Shown here one piece after another: positions 1 to 6,984 of a stretch of 14,769 bases of DNA. Origin of the DNA: Methanoregula sp. (GTDB lineage: Archaea > Halobacteriota > Methanomicrobia > Methanomicrobiales > Methanospirillaceae); contig JAPKXT010000146.1 in the NCBI GenBank assembly GCA_026394695.1, forward strand, positions 1 to 14,769, read 5' to 3'. Made by a program: the position numbers and the translations under genes. The notes under the pieces are model-generated. The model made no database searches. It was not told where the DNA came from and worked only from the letters and a program-made list of their open reading frames with translations. Position 1 is the stretch's first letter. Each line of letters starts with the position of its first letter.

Positions 1-8
1 AAAAAAGG
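1..8 (-). terminator. Poly-T terminator after sod
   Basis: Read on the minus strand, the sod stop codon is followed within three bases by six T residues that run to the window edge. This is the usual archaeal intrinsic termination signal; the tract may continue outside the window. Confidence 0.5.
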
Positions 9-629
9 TTATTTTTTCAGGTGGGTTACCAACCGCGCCTGCACTTCGTCCCAGTTCACAATATGCCAGAACGCGTCGATGAACTTTGCCCGGTCATTCA
101 TATAGTCAAGATAGTATGCATGCTCCCAGACGTCGAGTGCCATCAGGATGCGGAAGCCCGGGATGATGTTGACATTGTGCTTCTCGACCTGCATTATCAT
201 GAGCCGCCGGGTGTTCATACAATACGTCAGCACTGCCCATCCTGAGCCTTCGACACTGGATGCAGCCTGGGTGAACTCCTTTTTGAACTGTTCGAATGTC
301 CCGAACTCTGCATTGATTGCCTCTGCCAGTTCACCTTTTGGTATTCCACCGCCACCAACACCTGCAGGGGCCATGTTCTCCCAGAACAGGGTATGAAGGC
401 GGAAACCTCCGAGATGGAAGGACAGTTCTTTCAAGAGTGCTTTCATGTCCAGTTCGGCATTGTCCTTGCGTGCCTTGTCGAGTTTTTCCAGGATTGCGTT
501 TGCACCCGTTACATAGGCCTGGTGATGTTTCTGGTGGTGCAACGTGAGTTGGTCTTCCGAAATATACGGGGCCAGGGCCTTATACCCATAGGGAAGATGG
601 GGTAATGTGTATCCTTTGCCAGCGTCCAT
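9..629 (-). CDS. sod: Superoxide dismutase, Fe/Mn family
   Basis: This 206-residue protein matches the usual length of Fe/Mn superoxide dismutases, cytosolic enzymes that convert superoxide to hydrogen peroxide and oxygen. All four metal ligands are visible by alignment to E. coli SodB: His31 (in LTLHHQKHH), His79 (RLHTLFWEN), Asp166 and His170 (DVWEHAYY). Tyr39 matches the active-site gateway tyrosine. The second-sphere glutamine of bacterial enzymes is absent from both usual places: Gly75 replaces the FeSOD glutamine and His151 (EKHN) stands at the MnSOD glutamine position, a substitution known in mycobacterial and archaeal enzymes, so iron is the likelier metal (inference). The ATG is preceded by AAAGGTG about ten bases upstream. 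It diverges from the ferritin-like/VIT1 gene, which suggests a shared iron or oxygen stress role for an anaerobe. Confidence 0.96.
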   Translation of the reverse strand: MDAGKGYTLPHLPYGYKALAPYISEDQLTLHHQKHHQAYVTGANAILEKLDKARKDNAELDMKALLKELSFHLGGFRLHTLFWENMAPAGVGGGGIPKGELAEAINAEFGTFEQFKKEFTQAASSVEGSGWAVLTYCMNTRRLMIMQVEKHNVNIIPGFRILMALDVWEHAYYLDYMNDRAKFIDAFWHIVNWDEVQARLVTHLKK

Positions 630-640
630 ACTTTACAAAC

Positions 641-668
641 ACCTTTGTTAACAATGGTGTATTAGTTC
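641..668 (-). promoter_or_regulatory. sod promoter with 18-bp palindrome
   Basis: On the minus strand a weak TATA-like element (CTAATAC, about 659-667) lies roughly 25 bp before a predicted start near 637. Between them sits ACCTTTGTTAACAATGGT (641-658), an inverted repeat with eight of nine pairs matching and a perfect TTGTTAACAA core (645-654). An operator between TATA box and start site is a typical archaeal repressor layout; the regulator is unknown. Confidence 0.4.
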
Positions 669-758
669 GTTTCCGGTATTTCATGTATTGCATCATCAAC
701 GGTAATCTTCTACGGGCTCCCGTTGTTTTTTCATGCCGGAAAGAACACGATGACGCAG

Positions 759-768
759 GGTTTAAGGA
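759..768 (+). promoter_or_regulatory. Putative TATA box for ferritin-like/VIT1 gene
   Basis: GGTTTAAGGA centres near 764. The expected start about 25 bp downstream falls near 789, only a few bases before the ATG at 796, which suggests a nearly leaderless transcript. The match is modest. Confidence 0.3.
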
Positions 769-795
769 CATATCCTGCATATCGGGTACGTGCCC

Positions 796-1677
796 ATGAC
801 AACACCCTTGGTTGAGCCAGCGCTCATATCAACACTCCTTGCCCTGCAGAAAGGCGAGATCACCGAATACCATATCTATACCCGGATCGCGGAAATGACG
901 GGTGATGCCCGTAACCGCGACGTGCTTACCCGGATTGCACAGGATGAACTCGGGCATTATACGCTCTGGAAAAAGTATACGCACCAGGATGTGGCACCCG
1001 GCACACTCCGTATCTGGTTCTATTACCTGATCGCACGGGTGTTTGGCATGACGTTTGCAATCAAACTCATGGAAGGCGTGGAACGGCGTGCACAAGGATA
1101 CGATCAGGCTCTCGTTGACCAGATTCCCGAGATACAGGAGATATTAAAAAACGAAGAAACCCACGAGAAAGAACTCATCGCGCTCATTGATGAAGAGCGC
1201 CTGAAATACGTTGGCTCAGTTGTACTCGGGCTCAATGATGCTCTCGTGGAGTTTACCGGAACGCTTGCCGGCCTCACGTTTGCTATCCAGAACACGCAGA
1301 TCATCGCAGTTGCCGGGCTGATCATGGGTGTGGCAGCCTCGCTTTCGATGGGTGCGTCCGAGTATCTTTCACAGCGATCGGACGGGGGACCAACCGACCC
1401 GTTCAAGGCATCCGTCTATACCGGGGCCACCTATATCGTGACCGTTGCCCTGCTTATCCTGCCATTCCTGGTTCTTGCCAACCCGTATTTCGCTCTCATG
1501 TTCACCCTGTTCGGCGCAGTTCTGGTGATATTCCTGTTCACGTTCTACATCTCCGTTGCAAAAGGTCTTCCCTTCTGGAGACGCTTTGCCGAAATGCTCG
1601 CAATCAGTCTTGGGATTGCCGCGATATCATTTGTTATCGGGTTACTCATCCGCACGGTGCTGAATATCAACGTCTGA
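796..1677 (+). CDS. Ferritin-like domain / VIT1-CCC1 family iron transporter
   Basis: This 293-residue protein joins an N-terminal rubrerythrin/ferritin-like four-helix domain (about 1-135) to a C-terminal VIT1/CCC1 membrane domain (about 140-293). The first domain shows Glu21/Glu24 (QKGEITEY), ExxH at 51-54 (ELGH), Glu93 (MEGVE) and Glu121/His123 (EETHEKE), the spacing expected for a carboxylate-bridged di-iron or iron-sensing site. The second shows GLNDALVEFTG (145-155) and SMGASEYLS (184-192), VIT1/CCC1 signatures, followed by three hydrophobic helices. Family members move Fe2+ or Mn2+ across membranes; the ferritin-like part probably binds cytosolic iron for export. I chose ATG 796 over an in-frame GTG at 790 because GGGT at 784-787 is well spaced for the ATG. 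It diverges from sod. Confidence 0.88.
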   Translation: MTTPLVEPALISTLLALQKGEITEYHIYTRIAEMTGDARNRDVLTRIAQDELGHYTLWKKYTHQDVAPGTLRIWFYYLIARVFGMTFAIKLMEGVERRAQGYDQALVDQIPEIQEILKNEETHEKELIALIDEERLKYVGSVVLGLNDALVEFTGTLAGLTFAIQNTQIIAVAGLIMGVAASLSMGASEYLSQRSDGGPTDPFKASVYTGATYIVTVALLILPFLVLANPYFALMFTLFGAVLVIFLFTFYISVAKGLPFWRRFAEMLAISLGIAAISFVIGLLIRTVLNINV

Positions 1678-1705
1678 AAATTGAATGATGGCCGGCAGGA
1701 TCACC

Positions 1706-1712
1706 TTTTTTT
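1706..1712 (+). terminator. Poly-T terminator after VIT1 gene
   Basis: Seven consecutive T residues lie about 30 bases after the stop codon at 1677, fitting an archaeal T-tract terminator. Confidence 0.5.
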
Positions 1713-1731
1713 GCTCTTCACAGTTTTTGTA

Positions 1732-1855
1732 GGTAACACATGTGGTGAGAGGATTACAAACATTGGAGTTGATGCCCCCATGCCTCTGAATGGACGCGCC
1801 TGCGGAGGTCGGGAAGCAGTTTTTATGAGCATAATTAGCAAAAACTCCCTTGCCC
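1732..1855. repeat. Intergenic repeat, copy A
   Basis: This stretch aligns to copy B at 5491-5624 in the same orientation. Shared blocks in order are GGTAAC[A/G]CATGT, a TGA-GG-TTAC block, TGATxCCCCCATxCCTC, a central A/T dyad, and CCTTGCCC. The dyad here is AGTTTTT (1818-1824) with AAAAACT (1840-1846); in copy B it is GTTTTA with TAAAAC, so the pairing is kept while the sequence differs. This could be a structured RNA, a degenerate mobile element or a regulatory element; I do not recognise it. Confidence 0.6.
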
Positions 1856-2123
1856 AGTGAGGACCAAAACGAAGCGGCCGAGCGACCCCCATCAGGTGGT
1901 GGGTGAAATCAAAGATGAGATTTGTACCATATCTGGCCCACACGATATGATAAACAACCGTTTTTTTGTTCCTGTTCAAGCAGAGAAGCCATCAATAACA
2001 AAATCGGTTATTTTTATCCTTCAACTCCAACCAGTGCGGTATCACGAGCAAATTGATGGTTTTATGAAGACAGAGGTCTAAAAATATCGTATGACCCCGG
2101 ACCTGGATCCCCAACTCATCGGG

Positions 2124-2172
2124 TATAGTATAAGCAGGATAAGGGTTTTCTCCTGCACCCTATGATCCAGGT
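2124..2172 (+). promoter_or_regulatory. Promoter, inverted repeats and RBS of the PP2C sensor gene
   Basis: TATAGTATAAGC (2124-2135) is a good TATA box. Downstream lie two interleaved inverted repeats, GCAGGA (2134-2139) with TCCTGC (2151-2156) and AGGGT (2142-2146) with ACCCT (2157-2161), covering the expected start near 2157 and suggesting an operator or 5' RNA hairpin. AGGT at 2169-2172 is spaced seven bases from the ATG at 2180. Confidence 0.45.
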
Positions 2173-2179
2173 ACCGTGA

Positions 2180-4333
2180 ATGTCCTCACGCCTCCAGCCT
2201 ATGACTTCGCCCGGACCCCGTATCCTAAAGCTCAATGTCAGGACAAAGATCCTTGTTATTTTTCTTGCCCTCTCCTTAATTTCCCTTTGTATTACGGGAT
2301 TTGTAGCGTTTTTCACGATCAGCGATGTCGGGAGGTATGCAGGGCAGAGCAGTTCGACCCTTGGCCGACAGGCAGTCAATGAGAGCTCCGTTGCCCTTGA
2401 GCAGGCTGCGGAGGGATCGATGCTCCGGATCGCTTCTGACCAGGCAGAGATCACCAATGTGCTGTTCAAAGATACTGCTTCCGAGATGGGAATACTTGCT
2501 GCCCATGCAACAACGCTCCTGAACAATTCCGGGGTTACACCACGGACACCTTCGTATACCAGGAACTCCCCCCCAGCCAATCCGTTTACCGGTACCCTTG
2601 TTGAACTCGCGCCGGGCTCGGTTGCAATAACCGGGTCGGATGAATATCGCTCCCTTGCCGGCATGGATGATCTTCTCAAAGCAGTACTCCACGCCGATGA
2701 CGACCTGGTGAGTGTCTATGTAGCCACAGATTCCGGTATCCTGCGTTCCTATCCCGGGGTCAGTTATACCGCACCCGGGTATGATCCCCGCACACGGGAG
2801 TGGTTTACCCGTGCCAAAAATTCAGGCCATGCGGTCTGGTCCGGACCGTATGTCGATGCATCCGGTAACGGCCTTATCATGACCTGTTCTCAGGAGGTCC
2901 CGACCCCGTATGGTTCATGGGTCATCGCTTCGGATGTGACCATTGCATACATCAACCAGAATATTCTCAACCTGACGCTGGCGGGCAACGGGTACGCCGT
3001 ACTCCTTGACGACAAGGGAAATGTCATCAGCCGTCCCGGGCTGACTGCCGGAGATATACGGTGGAACGAAGCCTTCCGCAGTGATAATGCACTGACAAGT
3101 GACAATCCCGGGCTTGTTGCAGTCGGCAAAAACATGACGGCAGGTAACACCGGGATCGAGAAAGTCCTCTTCAATGGTTCAGAGGTGTATATCGCGTATG
3201 CCCCGGTGCGCTCCCTGAACTGGAGCTTTGCCGTTTCCCTGCCGGCAGAACAGATCGTTGCACCTGCAAAAAAGACCCAGGGGATGATCGATTCTGCCAC
3301 CGGGAATACTACTGCTCATATTCTCCAGCAGACCGATCGGATCCGGGATATTTTTGCCGGATTGTTCGGTGTGCTCCTTATCGTTGTCATCATCGTTGCA
3401 GTCTTTCTCTCGCGTGCGATCACCCGGCCGGTGGAAACCCTCAAGCAGGGTGCATCCGCACTGGGGAAAGGTGACCTTGACTACCGCGTTACGATCCGGA
3501 CCGGGGACGAATTCGAGGAACTTGCAGGATCCTTCAACCGCATGGCCGCAGACCTCAAACAGAACATCGGGGATCTCCGGCGCACGACTGCTGAAAAAGA
3601 GCGGTATACCCAGGAACTCAGGATCGCAAAAGAGATCCAGGAAAATTTCCTGCCCGAAACAACCCCTGATATCCCGGGTATGGATATTGCCGCAGTCACC
3701 ATCCCTGCCATGGAGATCGGTGGCGACTTTTATGATTTTATACCGGTTACGGGTAATCGCAGGGGGTTTGTTGTTGCCGATGTCTCCGGTAAAGGGGTCA
3801 GTGCTGCACTGTTCATGGCACTTTCCCGCACCCTCATCCGGGCAAGCAGCCAGGAAAAACCTGATCCATCGGTGGCACTACAGCAGGCGAACCGGTTGAT
3901 CTACGAGGATGGACGCTCGAGTATGTTCGTGACGGTCTTTTACGGTGTGCTGGATGTCCCGGCGATGACCTTTACGTATGTGAATGCCGGGCATAACCCG
4001 CCCCTGCTCGTACGCGGCGATCCTCCCGAAATCCGGACTCTTGGGGAAGGCCGGTGCATTGCACTGGGAGTTGTTCCTGAAGTGAATGTCACCAGTGCTA
4101 CACTGGTGCTGGAACCCGGCGACCTCATTGTCATGTACACCGATGGTGTTACCGAGGCGTTCAACCTGCAGGATGAAGAATTTGGAGAGGAGCAGCTGGT
4201 TGATTACGTAACAAGACACCGGCATTATCCGGTACAGGAAATTATTGACGGGCTTATTGACGAGATCAGGAGGTTCTGTGGCAGTGCCCCGCAGTCCGAT
4301 GACATCACGGTTGTCATCCTGAGGGTGATGTAG
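2180..4333 (+). CDS. dCACHE-HAMP-SpoIIE/PP2C phosphatase, membrane sensor
   Basis: A 717-residue membrane sensor. A first transmembrane helix (about 23-46) leads into an extracellular dCACHE sensing domain (about 50-385) with the typical YDPRTREWF motif at 201-209. A second helix (about 390-411) is followed by HAMP (about 412-465, starting SRAITRPVETL), a short coiled coil, and a SpoIIE-type PP2C phosphatase domain (about 480-717). The metal-binding aspartates are present: Asp516 in GGDFYDF, Asp534 in ADVSGKG, Asp655 in YTDG and Asp708 in SDDIT, so it should be catalytically active. Family members dephosphorylate serine or threonine on anti-sigma-antagonist-like partners or other regulators; no kinase or STAS partner lies nearby. 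The ligand and target are unknown. It appears monocistronic with its own promoter. Confidence 0.92.
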   Translation: MSSRLQPMTSPGPRILKLNVRTKILVIFLALSLISLCITGFVAFFTISDVGRYAGQSSSTLGRQAVNESSVALEQAAEGSMLRIASDQAEITNVLFKDTASEMGILAAHATTLLNNSGVTPRTPSYTRNSPPANPFTGTLVELAPGSVAITGSDEYRSLAGMDDLLKAVLHADDDLVSVYVATDSGILRSYPGVSYTAPGYDPRTREWFTRAKNSGHAVWSGPYVDASGNGLIMTCSQEVPTPYGSWVIASDVTIAYINQNILNLTLAGNGYAVLLDDKGNVISRPGLTAGDIRWNEAFRSDNALTSDNPGLVAVGKNMTAGNTGIEKVLFNGSEVYIAYAPVRSLNWSFAVSLPAEQIVAPAKKTQGMIDSATGNTTAHILQQTDRIRDIFAGLFGVLLIVVIIVAVFLSRAITRPVETLKQGASALGKGDLDYRVTIRTGDEFEELAGSFNRMAADLKQNIGDLRRTTAEKERYTQELRIAKEIQENFLPETTPDIPGMDIAAVTIPAMEIGGDFYDFIPVTGNRRGFVVADVSGKGVSAALFMALSRTLIRASSQEKPDPSVALQQANRLIYEDGRSSMFVTVFYGVLDVPAMTFTYVNAGHNPPLLVRGDPPEIRTLGEGRCIALGVVPEVNVTSATLVLEPGDLIVMYTDGVTEAFNLQDEEFGEEQLVDYVTRHRHYPVQEIIDGLIDEIRRFCGSAPQSDDITVVILRVM

Positions 4334-4489
4334 GCAGGGTACCGGCATATCCGTGCCCGGTTCCTAAAAAAAGATCCTGCTCCAGATGTTCCGGGGAAGA
4401 AACTCGTGGTATGGTGTATCACCACTCGCTTTCCGCATTGAATCCTACGACCTTTTCAGCCAGAACAACCCAGCATTACAGAATAACAC

Positions 4490-5446
4490 ATGTCGCATGC
4501 AGTATCTTTCGATGACGGGGGTGGGCCGGATTCCTATGCGAAAAAACAGCGGACCGTCCTGACCAGCCTGATTATTGATTTCGTGCTGTGGATCCCGGAT
4601 ATTGTAGCTGCCTCCCTTTCCGGTTCGATTGTCCTGTTTGCCGATGCAGTGAAATGCCTCAACGAGATCATTGCCACATTCTTTGCCTATCTCACGATAC
4701 GGAAGATGGCAAAAGGGGGCGCCGGGACGTACGATTATGGCATGGGCAAGTTAGAGACGATAACCTCCGTCATGACGGGCGGTGTGATGTTCATCTCGCT
4801 GGTGATCGTCTTTCTGGTTGCGCTGTACCGTGTCGCCGTTCCGGCAGAGCTCGTGCACGAGGGCGTGTACCTGGGTATCGTTCTGATGGTGATTGGTGTG
4901 TGTATGAACTCATGGCTCTGGCTGAAGAATTTCCGGTTCAACAAAAGAGAGCCATCACCGATCATGGATTCACAGTGGCGGTTGTTCCGCGCAAAGGCCT
5001 TCTCTGATTTCTCGGTTCTTGTTGCCCTGATTGCATCCATGGAACTCTCAGCCTACAGCTGGTCACTGTATATCGATCCGCTTGCATCCTTTGTGATCGC
5101 CGGTTTCCTCCTGTTCTCGGGATACCGGGTGATCACCTCATCCCTGCCGGACCTGCTCGACAAGACGCTTGATGAAGAACTCCAGATGGTGATTGTCCGG
5201 CACCTTGCAACCTTCTTCAATGATTATACCGCCCTGCACGGGGTCCGCTCGCGACGGTCAGGGAGCAACGTGTATATCGAGATCTTCTTAGAGTTTGACA
5301 GTGAGAGGAAGATGGGTGAAGTGCAGGCGATTATCAACCGGATCAAGATCTCGCTTGAATCCCATATCCCGAAAAGTTCGGTGAGCGTGGTACCGACAAG
5401 TCCGTCTTTGAGTGATGAGACACTACCCCCGCTTCCGGAAGGATGA
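4490..5446 (+). CDS. Cation diffusion facilitator family protein with atypical metal site
   Basis: This 318-residue protein has the CDF layout: six predicted transmembrane helices (about 22-218) and a cytoplasmic C-terminal domain (about 225-303). Recognisable landmarks are GSIVLFADAVKCLNE (45-59), YDYGMGKLE (81-89), IDPLASFVIAGFLLFSGYR (195-213) and the cytoplasmic RSRRSGSNVYIEIFLEFD. CDF members export Zn2+, Mn2+, Fe2+ or similar by proton exchange. Compared with YiiP, the transmembrane site D45/D49/H153/D157 reads as Asp52/Cys56/Lys169/Asp173, the His of the loop motif YGHGK is Met85, and the usual His in the cytoplasmic HLEVD-like strand is Phe266. Either the substrate differs or transport is altered. 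The ATG lacks a clear ribosome site, so a leaderless mRNA is possible. No partner gene is adjacent in an operon. Confidence 0.85.
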   Translation: MSHAVSFDDGGGPDSYAKKQRTVLTSLIIDFVLWIPDIVAASLSGSIVLFADAVKCLNEIIATFFAYLTIRKMAKGGAGTYDYGMGKLETITSVMTGGVMFISLVIVFLVALYRVAVPAELVHEGVYLGIVLMVIGVCMNSWLWLKNFRFNKREPSPIMDSQWRLFRAKAFSDFSVLVALIASMELSAYSWSLYIDPLASFVIAGFLLFSGYRVITSSLPDLLDKTLDEELQMVIVRHLATFFNDYTALHGVRSRRSGSNVYIEIFLEFDSERKMGEVQAIINRIKISLESHIPKSSVSVVPTSPSLSDETLPPLPEG

Positions 5447-5450
5447 CCGG

Positions 5451-5469
5451 GTTTTTGATAATCTTTTTT
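5451..5469 (+). terminator. Double T-tract terminator after the CDF gene
   Basis: Runs of five T (5452-5456) and six T (5464-5469) follow the stop codon at 5446 directly, a clear archaeal termination signal. Confidence 0.55.
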
Positions 5470-5490
5470 GGTACATCGCTGTTTTGAATG

Positions 5491-5624
5491 GGTAACGCAT
5501 GTATTGAATGGTTTACGAAGATGGGCTGATACCCCCATACCTCGATTACGATGACCGCCGCCGCCTCTCAGACGGACGCCCCGCGGTAGTTTTAGTGACT
5601 AAAAATGTTAAAACCTCCTTGCCC
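5491..5624. repeat. Intergenic repeat, copy B
   Basis: Second copy of the element at 1732-1855, same orientation, with matching blocks GGTAACGCATGT (5491-5502), TGATACCCCCATACCTC (5528-5544) and CCTCCTTGCCCC (5614-5625). The central dyad is GTTTTA (5589-5594) with TAAAAC (5609-5614), and an alternative perfect palindrome TTTTAGT-G-ACTAAAA occupies 5590-5604. Like copy A it begins about 20-25 bases after a T-tract terminator. Confidence 0.6.
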
Positions 5625-5656
5625 CGCCGTGCCTCGGAGAGACCCTGAGGCGGCGG
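5624..5656. repeat. Strong GC hairpin at the edge of repeat copy B
   Basis: CCGCCG (5624-5629) and CCTC (5632-5635) pair with GAGG (5647-5650) and CGGCGG (5651-5656), giving a ten-pair stem with a two-base bulge and an 11-base loop. The same 3' arm is also a perfect complement to CCGCCGCCTC at 5558-5567 inside the repeat, so two alternative pairings are possible. Confidence 0.55.
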
Positions 5657-5802
5657 AACATCACAAACAAATTTTTGGCTCTCTAGAAATGCTCATAAAA
5701 ATAAATCATAACGCTCTTGGGGGCTTCGGCTAAACCTCCGCCCCCGCCGCTTGGGCATCCCCCCACATTGCGATTACCTCTCATAAGATTAACCAGATTG
5801 CA

Positions 5803-5853
5803 AAAGGGGGTCAAGGGGATGCACCCCTTGGGTTGCCTCCCCCTTTGGGGGAG
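5803..5853. repeat. Competing hairpins in a G/C-tract segment
   Basis: AAAGGGGG (5803-5810) can pair with CCCCCTTT (5839-5846), enclosing a hairpin CAAGGGG (5812-5818) / CCCCTTG (5824-5830). The same C tract can instead pair as CTCCCCC (5837-5843) with GGGGGAG (5847-5853) across a TTT loop. The two folds exclude each other. A T6 run follows at 5873-5878. It may be a repeat-family fragment or a structured RNA. Confidence 0.5.
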
Positions 5854-6062
5854 AGAGGGGGTCACCTTCGTATTTTTTATGTCAACAAAAAGATGAACAA
5901 AATCAGGTTTTCTACAGAGACAAATTTTTAGTACCATATCTTTCCCCCATGAAACCGCAAAAGACCCTTCTTTTTTTAATCCCACTGTTCTGATGATCCA
6001 TCCCAACACTCTCCCGCTCGTGTAAAAACCTGCTTCTTTGCACCAATAACCGAACTTTTTTG

Positions 6063-6108
6063 TCTATAAACCCCAATAACCGGAACAGATTAATCTGAAA
6101 ACAGGAGA
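6063..6108 (+). promoter_or_regulatory. Promoter and RBS of EFR1 gene
   Basis: TCTATAAA (6063-6070) is a good TATA box; transcription should start near 6093. AGGAGA at 6103-6108 lies ten bases before the ATG at 6119 and fixes that start. Confidence 0.55.
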
Positions 6109-6118
6109 AAATCCCATA

Positions 6119-6913
6119 ATGAAGACCATTATATATTATTTTACCGGTACCGGAAACTCGCTGGCGGCAGCAAAAAGTATCTGTACGCATCTTGGTGACG
6201 GTGAGCTGGTATCCATTGCATCGCTTGCTACAACACAAGGAGAGATCCATGCGGGTGCAGACCGCGTGGGGATTGTCTGCCCGGTCTATGATCTTGGGCT
6301 GCCGTCGATCGTGGCGGAATTTGTGCAGCGCCTTGATGTATCACAGACCGCCTATTGTTTTGGTGTTCTTACCATGGGAGGATTCGGGGCTTCCGCACTG
6401 CACCAGCTCGATGACCTTGTCTTTGCACACTCAAAAAGGCATCTCGATGCGGCATTTACGGTCAGGATGGTGGGAAACTTTGTCCCGCTCTATGATCCTG
6501 CGACGGGAGAAAAGAGAGATAAACTTCTTTCCGATGCAGACAAGCGTTTATCTGAGATTGCTGCGATGATTGACAAGGGTCTTATCGTGCGGCCCGATAC
6601 TGCATTTCTATCAGCAATCCTGAAACGCATTATGTATGACGGGTTCATCCGCAAGCTCCATGATGCTGACAAAAACTTCATTGCTGATGAGAAATGCACG
6701 TCCTGCGGTACCTGTGCGGCTGTCTGCCCGGTGAAAAACATCGATATGGTTGAAGAAAAACCGGTCTGGAAGCACCACTGTGAACTCTGCTGCGCCTGCA
6801 TACATTTCTGCCCGGTGGCAGCGATCCAGTATGGGCCAAAGACAAAAAAGCGGGGACGATACAAAAATCCATCCGTAACAATCGCAGATATGAAAAAACA
6901 ACGGGGCGAATAA
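6119..6913 (+). CDS. EFR1 family ferredoxin (flavodoxin domain plus two [4Fe-4S] sites)
   Basis: A 264-residue cytosolic electron carrier of the EFR1 family. The N-terminal flavodoxin-like domain (about 1-160) carries the FMN phosphate loop FTGTGNS (8-14) and the CPVYDLGLP and TMGGFG segments expected near the flavin. The C-terminal part (about 185-240) has two cluster motifs: Cys193-Cys196-Cys199 with Cys203-Pro, and Cys221-Cys224-Cys227 with Cys231-Pro, enough for two [4Fe-4S] clusters; Cys225 is extra. The combination implies electron transfer between flavin and clusters in anaerobic metabolism, but the redox partner cannot be told from the sequence. The gene has its own promoter and a T-tract terminator, so it is probably monocistronic despite nearby membrane genes. 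Confidence 0.92.
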   Translation: MKTIIYYFTGTGNSLAAAKSICTHLGDGELVSIASLATTQGEIHAGADRVGIVCPVYDLGLPSIVAEFVQRLDVSQTAYCFGVLTMGGFGASALHQLDDLVFAHSKRHLDAAFTVRMVGNFVPLYDPATGEKRDKLLSDADKRLSEIAAMIDKGLIVRPDTAFLSAILKRIMYDGFIRKLHDADKNFIADEKCTSCGTCAAVCPVKNIDMVEEKPVWKHHCELCCACIHFCPVAAIQYGPKTKKRGRYKNPSVTIADMKKQRGE

Positions 6914-6924
6914 ACCCACCAACC

Positions 6925-6930
6925 TTTTTT
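6925..6930 (+). terminator. Poly-T terminator after EFR1 gene
   Basis: A T6 run about a dozen bases after the stop codon, separating this gene from the downstream small membrane ORF. Confidence 0.5.
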
Positions 6931-6984
6931 CATTTCGTTACTTTAATTGCACTGCAGGTTCCCACCTACCCATAAGGATCCTTC

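Larger units (their letters stand above)
1678..2179. other. Gene-free intergenic region (about 500 bp)
   Basis: I find no convincing gene here. It holds a T-tract terminator (1706-1712), repeat copy A (1732-1855), a small imperfect hairpin at 1885-1904 (ACCCCCA paired with TGGTGGGT), a T7 run near 1961, and the promoter of the downstream sensor gene. Short open frames on both strands lack ribosome sites and recognisable protein features. Confidence 0.6.
5447..6118. other. Gene-free, hairpin-rich intergenic region (about 670 bp)
   Basis: I find no supported gene. The stretch holds the terminator of the CDF gene, repeat copy B (5491-5624), a strong hairpin at 5624-5656, a C/G-rich segment with alternative hairpins (5803-5853), a T6 run at 5873-5878, and the promoter of the EFR1 gene. 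A 108-codon frame on the minus strand (5683-6009) reads through these inverted repeats, is Gly/Pro-rich where it crosses them, and shows no family features, so I do not call it. The composition differs from the flanking coding regions and suggests repeated or mobile-derived DNA. Confidence 0.6.

Noticed and set aside
790..795. GTG start for the ferritin-like/VIT1 gene
   Set aside because: It leaves almost no spacing to the GGGT ribosome site, whereas ATG 796 is well placed.
1701..1979. 92-codon minus-strand frame in the first intergenic region
   Set aside because: It overlaps repeat copy A for much of its length, and the matching region of copy B has no equivalent open frame.
1857..2081. 74-codon plus-strand frame
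   Set aside because: GTG start without ribosome site, no recognisable protein pattern, and it begins at the edge of the repeat.
5803..5862. CRISPR array or tandem repeat in the G/C-rich tracts
   Set aside because: The tracts are short inverted arms without regular repeat-spacer periodicity.
5683..6009. 108-codon frame on the minus strand
   Set aside because: It crosses the inverted repeats and G/C tracts, has no ribosome site or family features, and its Gly/Pro runs follow directly from the repeat sequence.
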